From positions 62,001-126,000 of the forward strand of contig NZ_KB894426.1 in NCBI RefSeq assembly GCF_000374445.1: 64,000 nt of DNA. Direction: 5' to 3'. Positions 18,752 to 27,911 of the stretch are shown here, piece by piece (positions within the stretch are counted from its first letter, which is position 1; every line of letters starts with the position of its first letter). A model generated the notes under the pieces. That model did no database searches and was not told the DNA's origin. It saw nothing but the letters and a program-made list of their open reading frames with translations. Source of the DNA: Actinokineospora enzanensis DSM 44649 (GTDB lineage Bacteria; Actinomycetota; Actinomycetes; Mycobacteriales; Pseudonocardiaceae). A program made the translations under genes and the position numbers.

Positions 18752-19240
18752 ATGTCGAGCGTGCGGATGAACGATGTGGCGGTCGCGGCCCTCGGCCGGG
18801 ACCTGTGCCCGGTGGACCTCTCCCCCGGCCTGCGCGCGCTGGTCGCCGAGGGCATCGTCGTCCACGGCGAGCACGTCCTGTTCGCCCGGTACGCCGACCT
18901 GGTGGTGCCGGAACGGTACCGGGACGACCCGATCGGTTGGGAGTGCGACGTCAACTCCTTCCACCTGGAGGACGTGGTCCCGGTGCACGTCGAGGTGACC
19001 GACTGCGTGCCGCACGTCGGCGAGGCCGAGCAGGTCGTCCTGTTGCGCCAGGGCTTCACGTTCGCGGTGGAGATCGCCCGGCTCGCCGACGAGGTGTCCC
19101 TGCCGGTGCGGTGCATCGTGAGCGTGAACGACACCAACGGCACGTTCCGCTTCCACCGCCACCGGCCCGGCGCGGGGTGGACGTCCGACGACCTGGACGG
19201 GTACGCGGACTCGAAGGTCATCGTCGTCGAGCAGGACTAG
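18752..19240 (+). CDS. Uncharacterised acidic protein
   Basis: About 162 residues with no recognised family. Visible features are WECDVNSFHLEDVVPVHVEV, the VPHVGEAEQVVLLRQGFTFAVEIARL stretch and RCIVSVNDTNGTFRFHRHRPGA. The composition is acidic with no signal peptide or membrane segment, so a soluble protein is expected. It is divergent from the O-methyltransferase gene. In-frame ATGs at 18743 and 18767 make the start uncertain. Confidence 0.6.
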   Translation: MSSVRMNDVAVAALGRDLCPVDLSPGLRALVAEGIVVHGEHVLFARYADLVVPERYRDDPIGWECDVNSFHLEDVVPVHVEVTDCVPHVGEAEQVVLLRQGFTFAVEIARLADEVSLPVRCIVSVNDTNGTFRFHRHRPGAGWTSDDLDGYADSKVIVVEQD

Positions 19241-19330
19241 CGGTGCGACCCAGAACGAGTCGCACCACTGGCTCGCCCCGGAACGTCGGCCGTGTACCGG
19301 CGGATCCGGACGCGATCGACGTCGCAGGGC

Positions 19331-20545
19331 TCAGACCACCACCTCCGCCGGGGCCACCCGGATGTCGAGCGCGGCCACGGCCGAGGCCAGCGCCGCGGGC
19401 AGGCCGTCGTGGGTGTCCGCGGTGACGACGAGCCAGCCGAGTTTGCGGCCCGCCTCCGTGAACGGCTGCACGATGTCGCCCGGCCGGGCGAACACGTCGA
19501 CCTCGCTCACCTGGGGCATCGCCCGCACCGCGGCCAGATCGCCGATCGAGGCCAGCTCCCCCGGCACGGGCAGTGGCGAGGCGAGCACCTGCAACCGCGC
19601 GTAGCGGGCGTGCACGGCGCGCAAGGTGAACGGCACACCCACCGTGAGGTCCACCAACGCGCGCACGCAATCCACTCCCGCGACGGCGTGGGCCAACCGG
19701 GGGAAGCCGTTGCCCGACATGCGCGCACCGACCTCCAGGAAGTAGCGGGTGCCGTCGGCGGCGATGATCACGTCGAAGTTGGCCGGGCCGTCGGTCAGCC
19801 CCATCGCCAGACACAGCGTGTGCGCGTCGGCGATCAGGGCGCTCTCCACGCCCGGGTCGAGGTCCGCCGGGGCGGTGTGCCCGCCGATGAGGAAGCGCGG
19901 CCCCGGCAGGATGTCCTTCTCGGTCACCAGGGCGAGGGCCATGTTCCCGTTCCGCAGGAACACGTTCACCGTGTAGTCCTGCCCGGAGAGCAATTCCTCC
20001 ACGATGACCTGATTGCTCGGCGAATGCCCCGCCGCGTTGCGCAGCGCGGCGTCCAGTTCGGACGGTGAGTCGACCCGCAGGACGCCCCGGCAGCCCGAGG
20101 CGTCGGTCGGCTTCACCACCAATGGCCCGCCGAACCCGCGGGCCACCTCGGACAACCGCGCGAGATCCTCCGACTGCGCCCACCGGTACGTCGGAACACC
20201 GACGGACGCCGCGAGCGCGTGGAAGGCGGACTTGTCCATCGACACCTCCGCCGCCCGCTCCGGGTACACCCACGGCGTGCCGAAGTGGGCCGACAGCCGG
20301 TGCCACGAGGCGAGGCAGGTGTCCGCCGCCGTCGACACCACCCCGGCGACCGCGCGTCCGGCCAACGCCGCCGCGATCCCCTCGTGGTCGGTCGTGGACA
20401 TCGAGAGGAACTCGTCGGCCAGCGGGATGCCCGGCCGGTCGGAGCGCATATCGACCGCCACCGTCGGCATACCCCGACGTCGTGCCTCCTGGTAGAGCAC
20501 GACCTGTTCCTCGCCTGCCCCGAGCACCACCAGCACCGGTGTCAT
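19331..20545 (-). CDS. ATP-grasp ligase
   Basis: A 404-residue ATP-grasp enzyme of the carbamoyl-phosphate-synthase-like/biotin-carboxylase-like type. The N-terminal pre-grasp domain is LVVLGAGEEQVVLYQEARRR. DKSAFHALAASVGVPTYRW, GPLVVKPTDASGCRGVLRV (ATP-binding Lys and Gly loop), VIVEELLSGQDYTVNVFL and YFLEVGARMSGNGFPRL (metal-binding Glu and Asn) follow. It forms an acyl-phosphate and joins a carboxylate to an amine or thiol; substrates are unknown. It is the last gene of a coupled epimerase-GT2-ATP-grasp operon (ATGA overlap). Confidence 0.85.
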   Translation of the reverse strand: MTPVLVVLGAGEEQVVLYQEARRRGMPTVAVDMRSDRPGIPLADEFLSMSTTDHEGIAAALAGRAVAGVVSTAADTCLASWHRLSAHFGTPWVYPERAAEVSMDKSAFHALAASVGVPTYRWAQSEDLARLSEVARGFGGPLVVKPTDASGCRGVLRVDSPSELDAALRNAAGHSPSNQVIVEELLSGQDYTVNVFLRNGNMALALVTEKDILPGPRFLIGGHTAPADLDPGVESALIADAHTLCLAMGLTDGPANFDVIIAADGTRYFLEVGARMSGNGFPRLAHAVAGVDCVRALVDLTVGVPFTLRAVHARYARLQVLASPLPVPGELASIGDLAAVRAMPQVSEVDVFARPGDIVQPFTEAGRKLGWLVVTADTHDGLPAALASAVAALDIRVAPAEVVV

Positions 20546-21522
20546 GACGCGACCTCCAACGTGGGCCGACGTCCCGGCGGCGGCACCGCGGGCTCACCCT
20601 GGTCCAGCAGATCCTCGGGCAGCACGGCGATGTTCGACTCCCGGATGTAGTAGGCGCGGCACGGCCGGACATCCAGCATGCGCCGGTGCAGATAGCGACC
20701 CACCAGCGCCACCGACCCCATCCCGAGCGCGCCGACCAGCAGCGCCGCCACGAGCATCGTCATCGCGGACACCACACCGATCGCACCGAGCACCGCCAGC
20801 GCCAACGCGACCGAGAACACCGACGCCGCGAGGCCGTAGAGCATGTTCAACGGCCGCCACGAGAACCCGAACAACAGCTCGAACGCGTCCCCGGCCAACC
20901 GCCCGAACCGGAACTTCGACCGCCCGGCCGTGCGCGGCGCGTGCGCCACCGGCACCGAGGTGTACCGGGCGCCGATCTGCGGGGCCTTGGCCACGAAGTG
21001 CGAGTTCCCGGTCGGCAGGTTCACGATCGTGCGCCCCACCGCGGTCCGGACGACCCGGAACGAGCTGGCCCCCTGCGGCACCTCGATGCCGAGCAGGCCG
21101 CGCGCGACCCGGTGCGTCATCGCCGCCCCGGTCCGCCGCACCCAGGAGTCCCGTCGGTCGCGCCGCACGCCGAACACCACGTCGTACCCCCGCGCGGCGG
21201 TCTCCAGCAGCGGCCAGGTCTCGGCGGCCGGGAACTGGAGGTCGGCGTCCAATTGCACCGACCAGGGCCTGCCCGCGTACCGGAAGCCCGCGGTGACCGC
21301 CGCCGCCAGGCCGAAGTTGCGCGCGAACGACAGGTAGTGCACCCGACTGTCCTTTTCGGCCAGTGCGCGAATGCGGTCCAGGGTGTCGTCCCGGCTGCCG
21401 TCGTCGATGAACAGCAGCTCCAAACCGTCTATATCGGACAGCGCGGCGCACACCGAGCCGTAGGCGACGTCGACCTGCTCGCCCTCGTTGTAGCAGGGCA
21501 CGATCGCGGTCAGGCCGCTCAC
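20542..21522 (-). CDS. GT2 glycosyltransferase (polyprenyl-phosphate type) with C-terminal membrane helices
   Basis: A 326-residue protein from GTG 21522, which overlaps the epimerase stop as GTGA. The GT-A domain has TAIVPCYNEGEQVDVAYGSV, LLFIDDGSRDDT, ARNFGLAAAVTAGFRYA and VQLDADLQFP (DxD-type metal site). Two C-terminal membrane helices follow (AASVFSVALALAVLGAIGVV and MTMLVAALLVGALGMGSVAL). The layout resembles DPM1/GtrB/ArnC enzymes that load sugars onto polyprenyl phosphate. It is flanked by a sugar epimerase and an ATP-grasp enzyme, so it probably makes a lipid-linked modified sugar for the cell surface. Confidence 0.88.
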   Translation of the reverse strand: MSGLTAIVPCYNEGEQVDVAYGSVCAALSDIDGLELLFIDDGSRDDTLDRIRALAEKDSRVHYLSFARNFGLAAAVTAGFRYAGRPWSVQLDADLQFPAAETWPLLETAARGYDVVFGVRRDRRDSWVRRTGAAMTHRVARGLLGIEVPQGASSFRVVRTAVGRTIVNLPTGNSHFVAKAPQIGARYTSVPVAHAPRTAGRSKFRFGRLAGDAFELLFGFSWRPLNMLYGLAASVFSVALALAVLGAIGVVSAMTMLVAALLVGALGMGSVALVGRYLHRRMLDVRPCRAYYIRESNIAVLPEDLLDQGEPAVPPPGRRPTLEVAS

Positions 21523-22526
21523 ATCAGCCTGCTCGACCAGGTCCGCGGGGTCAGCTCGTTGACGATCTCCAGTTCCAGGTTGTAGTGGAACTCCTTCGGC
21601 CCGACCTTGGCGACCCACTCGACCATCTCGGTCAGTCCGTCGCGCAGCGCCACCTCGGTGCGATAGCCGAGCAATCGACGGGCCTTGTCCGAGCTGCAGG
21701 TCGCGTGGTGCACCTCCAGCGGCCGCGCGGGCATGAAGACCGGGTCGAAGTCCAGGCCCGCGATGGAGCAGATCTCCCTGGACAGGTCCAGCACGGTCAC
21801 CTCGCCCTCGTCCGGGCCGACGTTCACGATCTCGCCGCGGATGTCCGGCTCGGTGCCCAGCCTGGTCAGGCAGGACACCACGTCCGAGACGAAGCTGAAG
21901 CAACGGGTCTGGCTGCCGTCGCCGTAGATGATCGGCTGCTTGCCGCGCAGCACCCGGTTGATCATGATCGCGGCGACGTTGCGGTAGGGGTCGTCGTAGC
22001 GCTGCCGGGTGCCGATGATGTTGTGCGGCACGGCGATGTTGTACTCCATGCCGTGCACGTCCGCGATCGCGCGCACCTGCAGGTCGGCGGCGTACTTGGC
22101 GATGCCGTACGGCGTCAGCGGCGCGGGCGTGAGATCCTCGGTGAACGGCGGTACCAGCGCGCCGTAGCGCGACATCGACGAGCAGTGCACGAACCGACCC
22201 ACCCCGGCGCGCACGGCCGCGGACAGCATCGCGACGGTGGCGCTGGTCGTGTGCTCGTGCACCAGGAACGGGGAGAACACCGACAGTCCCTCGTACGGCG
22301 CCGCCGCGCAGTGGAACACCATGGCGACGTCGGCGAACAGGTCCGGGTGGCCGAGCGCGTCCCGGCAGTCGAGCTCGTGGAACTCGACCCCGTCCGGAAT
22401 ATTCTCCTTGAATCCGTCGATCATGTTGTCGATACCGCGAACGGAGTAGCCGCGACCGAGCAAATCGTCCGCGAGATGACTGCCCAGAAAACCCGCCACC
22501 CCGGTTATCAGGACCGGTTGCGCCAT
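21519..22526 (-). CDS. NAD-dependent sugar epimerase/dehydratase
   Basis: A 335-residue extended short-chain dehydrogenase. VLITGVAGFLGSHLADDLLGRG is the GxxGxxG cofactor loop, CSSMSRYGALVPPF contains the active-site Ser region, and TPYGIAKYAAD gives the YxxxK pair. It resembles UDP-glucose/GlcNAc 4-epimerases and decarboxylases; the substrate is unresolved. It is the first gene of a three-gene coupled operon with GT2 and ATP-grasp. The 291 bp upstream (22527-22817) presumably hold the promoter; I see no other gene there. Confidence 0.87.
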   Translation of the reverse strand: MAQPVLITGVAGFLGSHLADDLLGRGYSVRGIDNMIDGFKENIPDGVEFHELDCRDALGHPDLFADVAMVFHCAAAPYEGLSVFSPFLVHEHTTSATVAMLSAAVRAGVGRFVHCSSMSRYGALVPPFTEDLTPAPLTPYGIAKYAADLQVRAIADVHGMEYNIAVPHNIIGTRQRYDDPYRNVAAIMINRVLRGKQPIIYGDGSQTRCFSFVSDVVSCLTRLGTEPDIRGEIVNVGPDEGEVTVLDLSREICSIAGLDFDPVFMPARPLEVHHATCSSDKARRLLGYRTEVALRDGLTEMVEWVAKVGPKEFHYNLELEIVNELTPRTWSSRLM

Positions 22527-22817
22527 GACGACGACCCCTTACATCGTTGCCGGACCAGCCGTCGGTCACGCCTGGTCATGCGGTGCGGTCCGGGTGTGGA
22601 CCGGCACCGGCCCCGTGGTTCGCGGCTCGCCGGACACACCCGACCGCGGGCGGTCCACCGGCCGAGGTGGGCACGGTGGACCGCCACCGGAGGGTGTTCG
22701 GTGGTGATCGGCGAGTCGGACTTTGCCACGAAGTGAGCGGACTATAACAACGCTTATCGTGGGGCAAAAGAGTTGTCGTCACCGGAATTCACGCAGGTGA
22801 ACGGGAACGGCGGAGAA

Positions 22818-23210
22818 CTAGTCCGGACGGAGGACAGTGCACTGGTCGTGAATGAGTAGCCAGCGCCCGGACACCGCGGTGAACGTCAGTCCCATGAGGA
22901 ACTCCGAGGGCTCCGCCCCGGGTTCCCCGACCACCCGCACCCGGAGCACCCGGGTCGCCGTGCTGTCCGTGGTGCTGCCCGAGACCGGGTCGGCGGTGTA
23001 GGTCCAGGCGCGGTCGGCGAACCACTCGCGGTGGAACCCGATGACCTCTGCCGCGCCGCGCAGCATCCGTCCGGATGGGATGATCACGGTGACGTCCTGG
23101 TGCACGGTGGCGGCGTAGGTGTCGAGATCGCGGCCGACGACGGCGCCGAGGTGCGCGGCGACGGTGGCGTCCGCGTCCCGCTGCCAGTCCTGGACATCCT
23201 GGACATCCAC
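22818..23210 (-). CDS. SnoaL/DUF4440-like protein
   Basis: A 130-residue cone-fold protein: DADATVAAHLGAVVGRDLDTYAATVHQDVTVI at the start, then FHREWFADRAWTYT and FTAVSGRWLLIHDQCTVL. No catalytic assignment is possible. The GTG start at 23210 is supported by GGAGG six bases upstream. It is divergent from the first acyltransferase gene (75 bp apart), so the two may share regulation. Confidence 0.75.
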   Translation of the reverse strand: MDVQDVQDWQRDADATVAAHLGAVVGRDLDTYAATVHQDVTVIIPSGRMLRGAAEVIGFHREWFADRAWTYTADPVSGSTTDSTATRVLRVRVVGEPGAEPSEFLMGLTFTAVSGRWLLIHDQCTVLRPD

Positions 23211-23284
23211 GGTGGTCCTCCGGGAGAGTGAGGGGCGACGCGGGTGTCTCCCGCGGTGTGGCCGTGGAGCGTAGCGGGGAGATC

Positions 23285-24268
23285 ATGCGCGCGGAACTCG
23301 TCGACCCGCTGACCGAGGCCGTCCCGCCCGCGTGGGACCGGTTCGTCGCCGAGCAGCGGCTGCCGGTGCTGTGGGGTTCCGGCCCGCTGACCGCGGCGGC
23401 GTGGTCGGCGCAGAGCACCCCGGTGCTGGCGGTGGTGTCCGATGGCGACACTGTCGTCGCCCTGCTGCACGGCCGTTTCCACGGCCCGCGCGACTTCCGC
23501 CGGTTCGTGCGTCCCGGTGAGATTCCGCCGCTCGGCGTGTTCGAGTGCAGGCTCGCGCCCGCCTCGCTGGCCGGCCACCGGTTCGCCGCTGGTCTGGACC
23601 AGGCGGGCAGACGGGCCGCCGTCGGGGCGTTCGAACGGGCCGTGCGGGCGAGATACCGAGCGCTCGGTTTCTGTTACCGGCATGTGGAAACCGCGGACCT
23701 CCCCGCCATGACCGGCCGGACCCGGCGGGTCGTCCGGGTCTCCCCGGACTCGCTGCTGGCGACCGAATGGTCCACTGTGGATGAGTACGTTCGGTCGCTG
23801 TCCGGCAAGTGGCGCTCGCAGCTGCGCAAGATCCACTCCGGCCTGGCGACCCGCGTCCGGCGCGCGATCACCGACACCGTCCCGATCGCCGACGCGGCCC
23901 GGCTGGTGAACCAGGTCCGCTCCCGACACCAGCGACCCGGCCTGGTGCTGCCGCCCATCTCGGAGCAATACCTCACCCACCTCAACGCGGACCCGCACAC
24001 CCGCTTCGCGACCTACTCCGACGCGGCGGGCCTGCTCGCCCTGTCCACCCTGCACGACGACGGCACGGGGCTGATGATGAGCTACTGGGGCAATCGGGAC
24101 CGCACCGAGGGCGGACTGGCCAATCTCTATTTCGACCACTACGTCGACGTCGTCGCGCACACCATCGACCTGGGCCGCGCGACATTGCGCCCCGGCAAGG
24201 GGATGACCCGCATCAAGGAGCGGTTCGGCGCGCGGCTCGTACCGAACCACCTGGTGGTGGGCCGGTGA
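23285..24268 (+). CDS. BioF2/FemAB-like GNAT acyltransferase, copy 1
   Basis: A 327-residue protein of the GNAT acyltransferase type found in peptidoglycan cross-bridge and lipid or glycan acylation enzymes. Typical are EYVRSLSGKWRSQLRKIHSGL (basic helix), GLLALSTLHDDGTGLMMSYW and the terminal RPGKGMTRIKERFGARLVP. Its N-terminus (RAELVDPLTE) matches that of copy 2 at 27895-28914 (RAEILDPRTD), so the two are paralogues. It is coupled by a GTGA overlap to a zinc-ribbon gene. Substrate and acceptor are unknown. Confidence 0.7.
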   Translation: MRAELVDPLTEAVPPAWDRFVAEQRLPVLWGSGPLTAAAWSAQSTPVLAVVSDGDTVVALLHGRFHGPRDFRRFVRPGEIPPLGVFECRLAPASLAGHRFAAGLDQAGRRAAVGAFERAVRARYRALGFCYRHVETADLPAMTGRTRRVVRVSPDSLLATEWSTVDEYVRSLSGKWRSQLRKIHSGLATRVRRAITDTVPIADAARLVNQVRSRHQRPGLVLPPISEQYLTHLNADPHTRFATYSDAAGLLALSTLHDDGTGLMMSYWGNRDRTEGGLANLYFDHYVDVVAHTIDLGRATLRPGKGMTRIKERFGARLVPNHLVVGR

Positions 24269-25041
24269 CCTGGCTGGATGACCTGCGCCGCTCGGCCGCC
24301 GTCGCAGTGGGCCGTTCGCCGGATCGCGAGGGGTTGGCGGCACGATGCCCCCAGTGCGGGCGCGACGACACGACCGTGGTGCACTACCTCGACCGACGAC
24401 ACGCCGAGTTCTGGTGTGTCCACTGCGGAGCTGTCGTGTCCACTCGCGACCTTGCTTCCCTACGTCCCGCCCCGGCCCCGGCACCACCCGACCCGCACGC
24501 AGGCGTGCTGGCTCCGGCGGTGCTGTCGTGGGCCCGGTCGGCGGCGGGGCGGGTGCCCGCGGAACTGGATCGTGCGGCGTACCTGCAACTGCATTCGCGT
24601 TTCGACCGGGCGGGTGTGTTGCCGGGATTGCCCGCGGTGTCGGCGGTGATCGGGAAGCTGCACGATCATGGATACCGAATCGATCCGGTGCTGGCCGAGC
24701 TGGGCTGTTCGACTCCCGCCGCACGCGAACGGGCGGTGTACGCGCGGCGGTGGTTGGCGGGGCCGGGGCGTGGGCATTGCTGGATCGTGAGCCGGGAGAC
24801 GGCGGATCGCCCTGCGGTGTCCGGGGTGGAGTCGGCGGCCGAGGCGTTCCTGGGTGGGGGTGAGGTGTCGCGGGAACAGCTCGGTGACCTGCGCGCGGCC
24901 CTGTTCGGCACCGACGGCGGGCCCGGCGCTCGACGGCTGCTCGGGCTGTTCACGGCGGCGGAGATCGAGGCGGCGGTGACCGCGTATGGCGAGGGGCTGC
25001 GACCTCTGCGTGATGCGGTGTTGCGGGAGCTGGAGTCCTGA
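24265..25041 (+). CDS. Zinc-ribbon protein of unknown function
   Basis: A 258-residue protein from GTG 24265, which overlaps the acyltransferase stop as GTGA. Residues about 28-55 form a zinc ribbon (ARCPQCGRDDTT, then WCVHCGAVVS). A Pro/Ala linker follows, then a helical domain (SAVIGKLHDHGYRIDPVLAEL; RRWLAGPGRGHCWIVSRE). The ribbon recalls the CHC2/primase type but no catalytic motif is present. I do not recognise a family. Coupling to an acyltransferase suggests a joint role. Confidence 0.6.
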   Translation: MTWLDDLRRSAAVAVGRSPDREGLAARCPQCGRDDTTVVHYLDRRHAEFWCVHCGAVVSTRDLASLRPAPAPAPPDPHAGVLAPAVLSWARSAAGRVPAELDRAAYLQLHSRFDRAGVLPGLPAVSAVIGKLHDHGYRIDPVLAELGCSTPAARERAVYARRWLAGPGRGHCWIVSRETADRPAVSGVESAAEAFLGGGEVSREQLGDLRAALFGTDGGPGARRLLGLFTAAEIEAAVTAYGEGLRPLRDAVLRELES

Positions 25042-25102
25042 GGCCTGCCTCCGGCGCCCCGATCCTGCGGAGAGTTGTCGATCTTGGCTGTGGACAACCG
25101 GT

Positions 25103-25831
25103 TCAAGCCTTGATTACCGGTGTCCGGTGTCGGGGGCATAGGCCGATCGAGCCCCGAGCCGGGACCAGGATCCGAACCAGGGTCGGGCGGCGGCGACGGA
25201 GGGCGGTCACCAGCAGTCCGTCCGCGCCGCCCTCCACATGGAACCGACGCCACGGGATGTGCCAGTGTCCGCAGGTCGGGGCGAGGGCCGCGAAGTAGCC
25301 GACGCGCGGGTCGTGCAGGACGGCGGGGATGTCGCCGGATGGTGTCGTCAGGCGGTGGATCACCGGGCCGTGCCGGGCCGTTCGGCGGACCACGTCGGCG
25401 ACCTCGTCGGGTGGGGCGATCAGCACGGTGCGCCGTCCGGCCGCCAGCTCGCGGGCGCGGGTATCCAAAGCGGACACATCGAGTGCCACCGCGGACGCCG
25501 ACAGGACGGGGGCGTAGTCGCGCGGGCCGAGGCGGGTCCAGGGGACCAGGGACTGCCGGACCTCCAGGACCGGGGTGTTCCCCGTCCCCGAAATCCGCAG
25601 TACGGCGGAAAGATCGGCCGGGTCGCCGGTCCACAACGTAGGCTCCCGGGCGGGTGAGTAGGGGTGGGCGATCGGGCACAGCGACCACAGGCGGTCGGTC
25701 AGCTCGGCCGACGGGACCGGTGACAATCCCAGGCCGACCGCGTATCGCCCGCGGTAGAACGGGACCTCCGCGATGGCCCGCGCGCCGACCGACGCGGCCG
25801 ATCGTTCCCAGGCCAACTGGGAAAAACTCAT
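25103..25831 (-). CDS. Short PaaK/CapK-like protein, copy 1
   Basis: A 242-residue protein related to the 217-residue product at 28911-29564. The N-terminal IAEVPFYRGRY resembles the VPFYR motif at the start of phenylacetate-CoA ligase/CapK-type adenylating enzymes. The C-terminal CGHWHIPWRRFHVEGG and LCPRHRTPVIKA resemble their GxxHl...CxCGRt..pvi region. The central ATP-binding core of a complete ligase (over 400 residues) is missing or unrecognisable. Cys and His in CGHWH and CPRH could bind a metal. It is convergent with the zinc-ribbon gene; a DnaA box (TGTGGACAA, 25089-25097) follows its stop. Confidence 0.55.
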   Translation of the reverse strand: MSFSQLAWERSAASVGARAIAEVPFYRGRYAVGLGLSPVPSAELTDRLWSLCPIAHPYSPAREPTLWTGDPADLSAVLRISGTGNTPVLEVRQSLVPWTRLGPRDYAPVLSASAVALDVSALDTRARELAAGRRTVLIAPPDEVADVVRRTARHGPVIHRLTTPSGDIPAVLHDPRVGYFAALAPTCGHWHIPWRRFHVEGGADGLLVTALRRRRPTLVRILVPARGSIGLCPRHRTPVIKA

Positions 25832-25966
25832 GGTCGCCTCCCGTGCTCCGGTGGTCCGAACGGCCCCACGGCTTGCGCCGAGTCGCCGAAACCCCTTCCC
25901 GGCAACGATTTCCCGCGTAGTATGCCCATTCTGGATTCGGGGCGACATCGGGCTGGAGTTCCTCGC

Positions 25967-26710
25967 ATGGCGGACAATCGCGCGGGCGTGCGCGCGCACA
26001 CCACCTTCATCATCCTCTTGGTCGCGGCGCTCGTGGCGGCCGCCGCGGTCTGGTTCGGATTCCCGCACGAGAAGGCGATCCCGAACATCTGGGTGTTCCT
26101 GGCGAAGCTGGCGCCGTTCGTGATCGCGGTCGAGGCGATCGCGGCGATGCGGTTCGGTCCGCGCACCATGCAGCTGGCCGCGCGGGTGGTCGTGCCGGTG
26201 TGCTTCCTGGTGTTCTTCGCCTACTTCGTGCCGCAGATCTTCTTCGCCGCGGCCAACGACAAGAGCTTCTACTACCTGGTGCTCACGCTCACCCCGTTCG
26301 TCATCCTGTCGCTCACGCTGAGCCACCGGCTCGGCGGCGGCACGCCCGGCGGGGCACGCAGGCTCGGGTACGCGATGATCCTGTTGCAGCTGTCCGGCAT
26401 CGAGGACCTGGCCTTCCTCACCGTCAACCCGCACACGGACCCGGCCTGGACGCCGATCCCGGAGGTGTGGACCTGGGCCGACCACATGACCGTCGTGCTG
26501 GGACACGCGGCGACCAAGTACGAGGCGTACGCGTTCATCGCGGTGCACGTGGTGCTCGCGGTCCTCATCCTCACCCTGCCCGACCGCTTCTGGCGGCGGA
26601 TCGTGGGGCGCCGGGCCGAGAGCACTTCGGCCGGGAGCACTACATCGGTGCAATCGGACACCGACGCGGGCGCGTCGTCGGAGGAATCGGCCGCTGCCGT
26701 TCGGAGCTGA
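25967..26710 (+). CDS. Multi-spanning membrane protein
   Basis: A 247-residue integral membrane protein with about seven helices (TFIILLVAALVAAAAVWFG; VVPVCFLVFFAYFVPQIFF; YYLVLTLTPFVILSLTL; AYAFIAVHVVLAVLILTL) and a Ser-rich hydrophilic tail. Start ATG 25967 is chosen because GGAG sits eight bases upstream; ATG 25922 would add 15 residues. No family is recognised. It is 4 bp upstream of the flippase-like gene, so they form an operon that probably belongs to the same surface-molecule pathway. Confidence 0.7.
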   Translation: MADNRAGVRAHTTFIILLVAALVAAAAVWFGFPHEKAIPNIWVFLAKLAPFVIAVEAIAAMRFGPRTMQLAARVVVPVCFLVFFAYFVPQIFFAAANDKSFYYLVLTLTPFVILSLTLSHRLGGGTPGGARRLGYAMILLQLSGIEDLAFLTVNPHTDPAWTPIPEVWTWADHMTVVLGHAATKYEAYAFIAVHVVLAVLILTLPDRFWRRIVGRRAESTSAGSTTSVQSDTDAGASSEESAAAVRS

Positions 26711-26714
26711 CCCG

Positions 26715-27911
26715 GTGCGGGCCGCGCTCCGGGTGATCGCGGGCCGGGGCGCGGCCCGCGCGGGCATCCAGCTGTCATTGCTCGCGCTGCTGCCGGTGTG
26801 GGGAGCCGACGACTTCGGTCGCTATGTCGCGGCGGTCGGGACGTTCTCCTGGTTGCAGATGTCGGTCGCGGGGGTGGAGAAGGCCGCGTTGACGGCCGTC
26901 CCGCGGGCTCGGTCGCTCGGCGGTCAGGTCACGTGGATGTTGCTGCGGCGCGCGGCCACGCCGTTCGTGGTGACCGGTGTCGCGGCCGTCGCGCTGGCCC
27001 CGGCAGGTGGACCGCTCGGTCTCTACGCGGCGGCCGCGGCCAACGCCGCCGGGCTCGGGCTGCTGTCGGTGTCGGCGGCGATCCACCGTCTGCTCCAGCG
27101 GCCGGGCCGGGACTCGGTCGCGTTCCTCGCCTACGCGGTGTGGGTGGTCGCGGCGGCGGCGTTGGCCTTCGCCGACGTGCTGCGACCGAACGGCTACGCC
27201 CTGATGTTGACCGGCGGGCTGGCGGTCGTCTGCGCGGTGCTGGTGGCGCTGGTTCCCCGTGACCGTCCTCGGATGATCCGATCGGGACTGTCCGGAGTGA
27301 TCAACCGGCGCGTGCTGTTGCTCGGGTTCTCCGACGTGGCCGACGCGGCGGGGGTGTCGGTGCTGTACATCCTGCTCGCGGCGATCGCGGCGCCCGCCGA
27401 GGCAGCCTTGGTATATGTGCTGGTATTGATTTCCAGCACGCTCGGCGCATTCGGTGTATTGGTGCTCCGCCTGATCCAGCCGTCGATCTCGTTGCGGCTG
27501 CGTGGCCCTTCCGGCGAGGGCGGCCGCGCGCTGGCCCGGCGGGTGAGCGGCTGGACCGCGGTCGTGGCGGGGTCGGCGGCCCTCGGGATCGGGGCCGGTG
27601 CACTGACCGCAGGCGCGGACAACCGGGTCCTGCTCGGTGCGATCGTGGCCGTGGAGATGACCTCGTTCTGTGCCGTGGTCTACGCGGTGTTCCTGCTGGA
27701 GAACACCAATGGCGCGGTGCTGTCGCTCACGACCGCGGCCGCGTTGGCCGCGCTCCTGGCGACCGTGGCCACGGCGATGGTCGCGACCGGTCCGCTCGGC
27801 GCGATCGGCGCGTTCCTGGCGCTCACCGCCGGGCTGGTCACCAAGGCCGCGATCCTCCACACCAGACTGTCCACCGGCCGCGGCCCGGTCCCGGTCACCA
27901 CGGCCGGATAG
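26715..27911 (+). CDS. Polysaccharide flippase-like (MOP superfamily) membrane protein
   Basis: A 398-residue protein with about 12 hydrophobic helices. The N-terminus GRGAARAGIQLSLLALLPVWGADDFGRYV resembles the opening of Wzx/MurJ-type exporters (helix, then G..FG.Y). It is therefore a candidate lipid-linked glycan flippase. It is shorter than most Wzx proteins (over 420 residues). It is in an operon with the preceding membrane protein and overlaps the convergent acyltransferase gene end by 17 bp. Confidence 0.6.
   Translation: MRAALRVIAGRGAARAGIQLSLLALLPVWGADDFGRYVAAVGTFSWLQMSVAGVEKAALTAVPRARSLGGQVTWMLLRRAATPFVVTGVAAVALAPAGGPLGLYAAAAANAAGLGLLSVSAAIHRLLQRPGRDSVAFLAYAVWVVAAAALAFADVLRPNGYALMLTGGLAVVCAVLVALVPRDRPRMIRSGLSGVINRRVLLLGFSDVADAAGVSVLYILLAAIAAPAEAALVYVLVLISSTLGAFGVLVLRLIQPSISLRLRGPSGEGGRALARRVSGWTAVVAGSAALGIGAGALTAGADNRVLLGAIVAVEMTSFCAVVYAVFLLENTNGAVLSLTTAAALAALLATVATAMVATGPLGAIGAFLALTAGLVTKAAILHTRLSTGRGPVPVTTAG

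Noticed and set aside
24265-25041. Primase or topoisomerase from the zinc ribbon
   Set aside because: No TOPRIM or helicase motif follows the ribbon.
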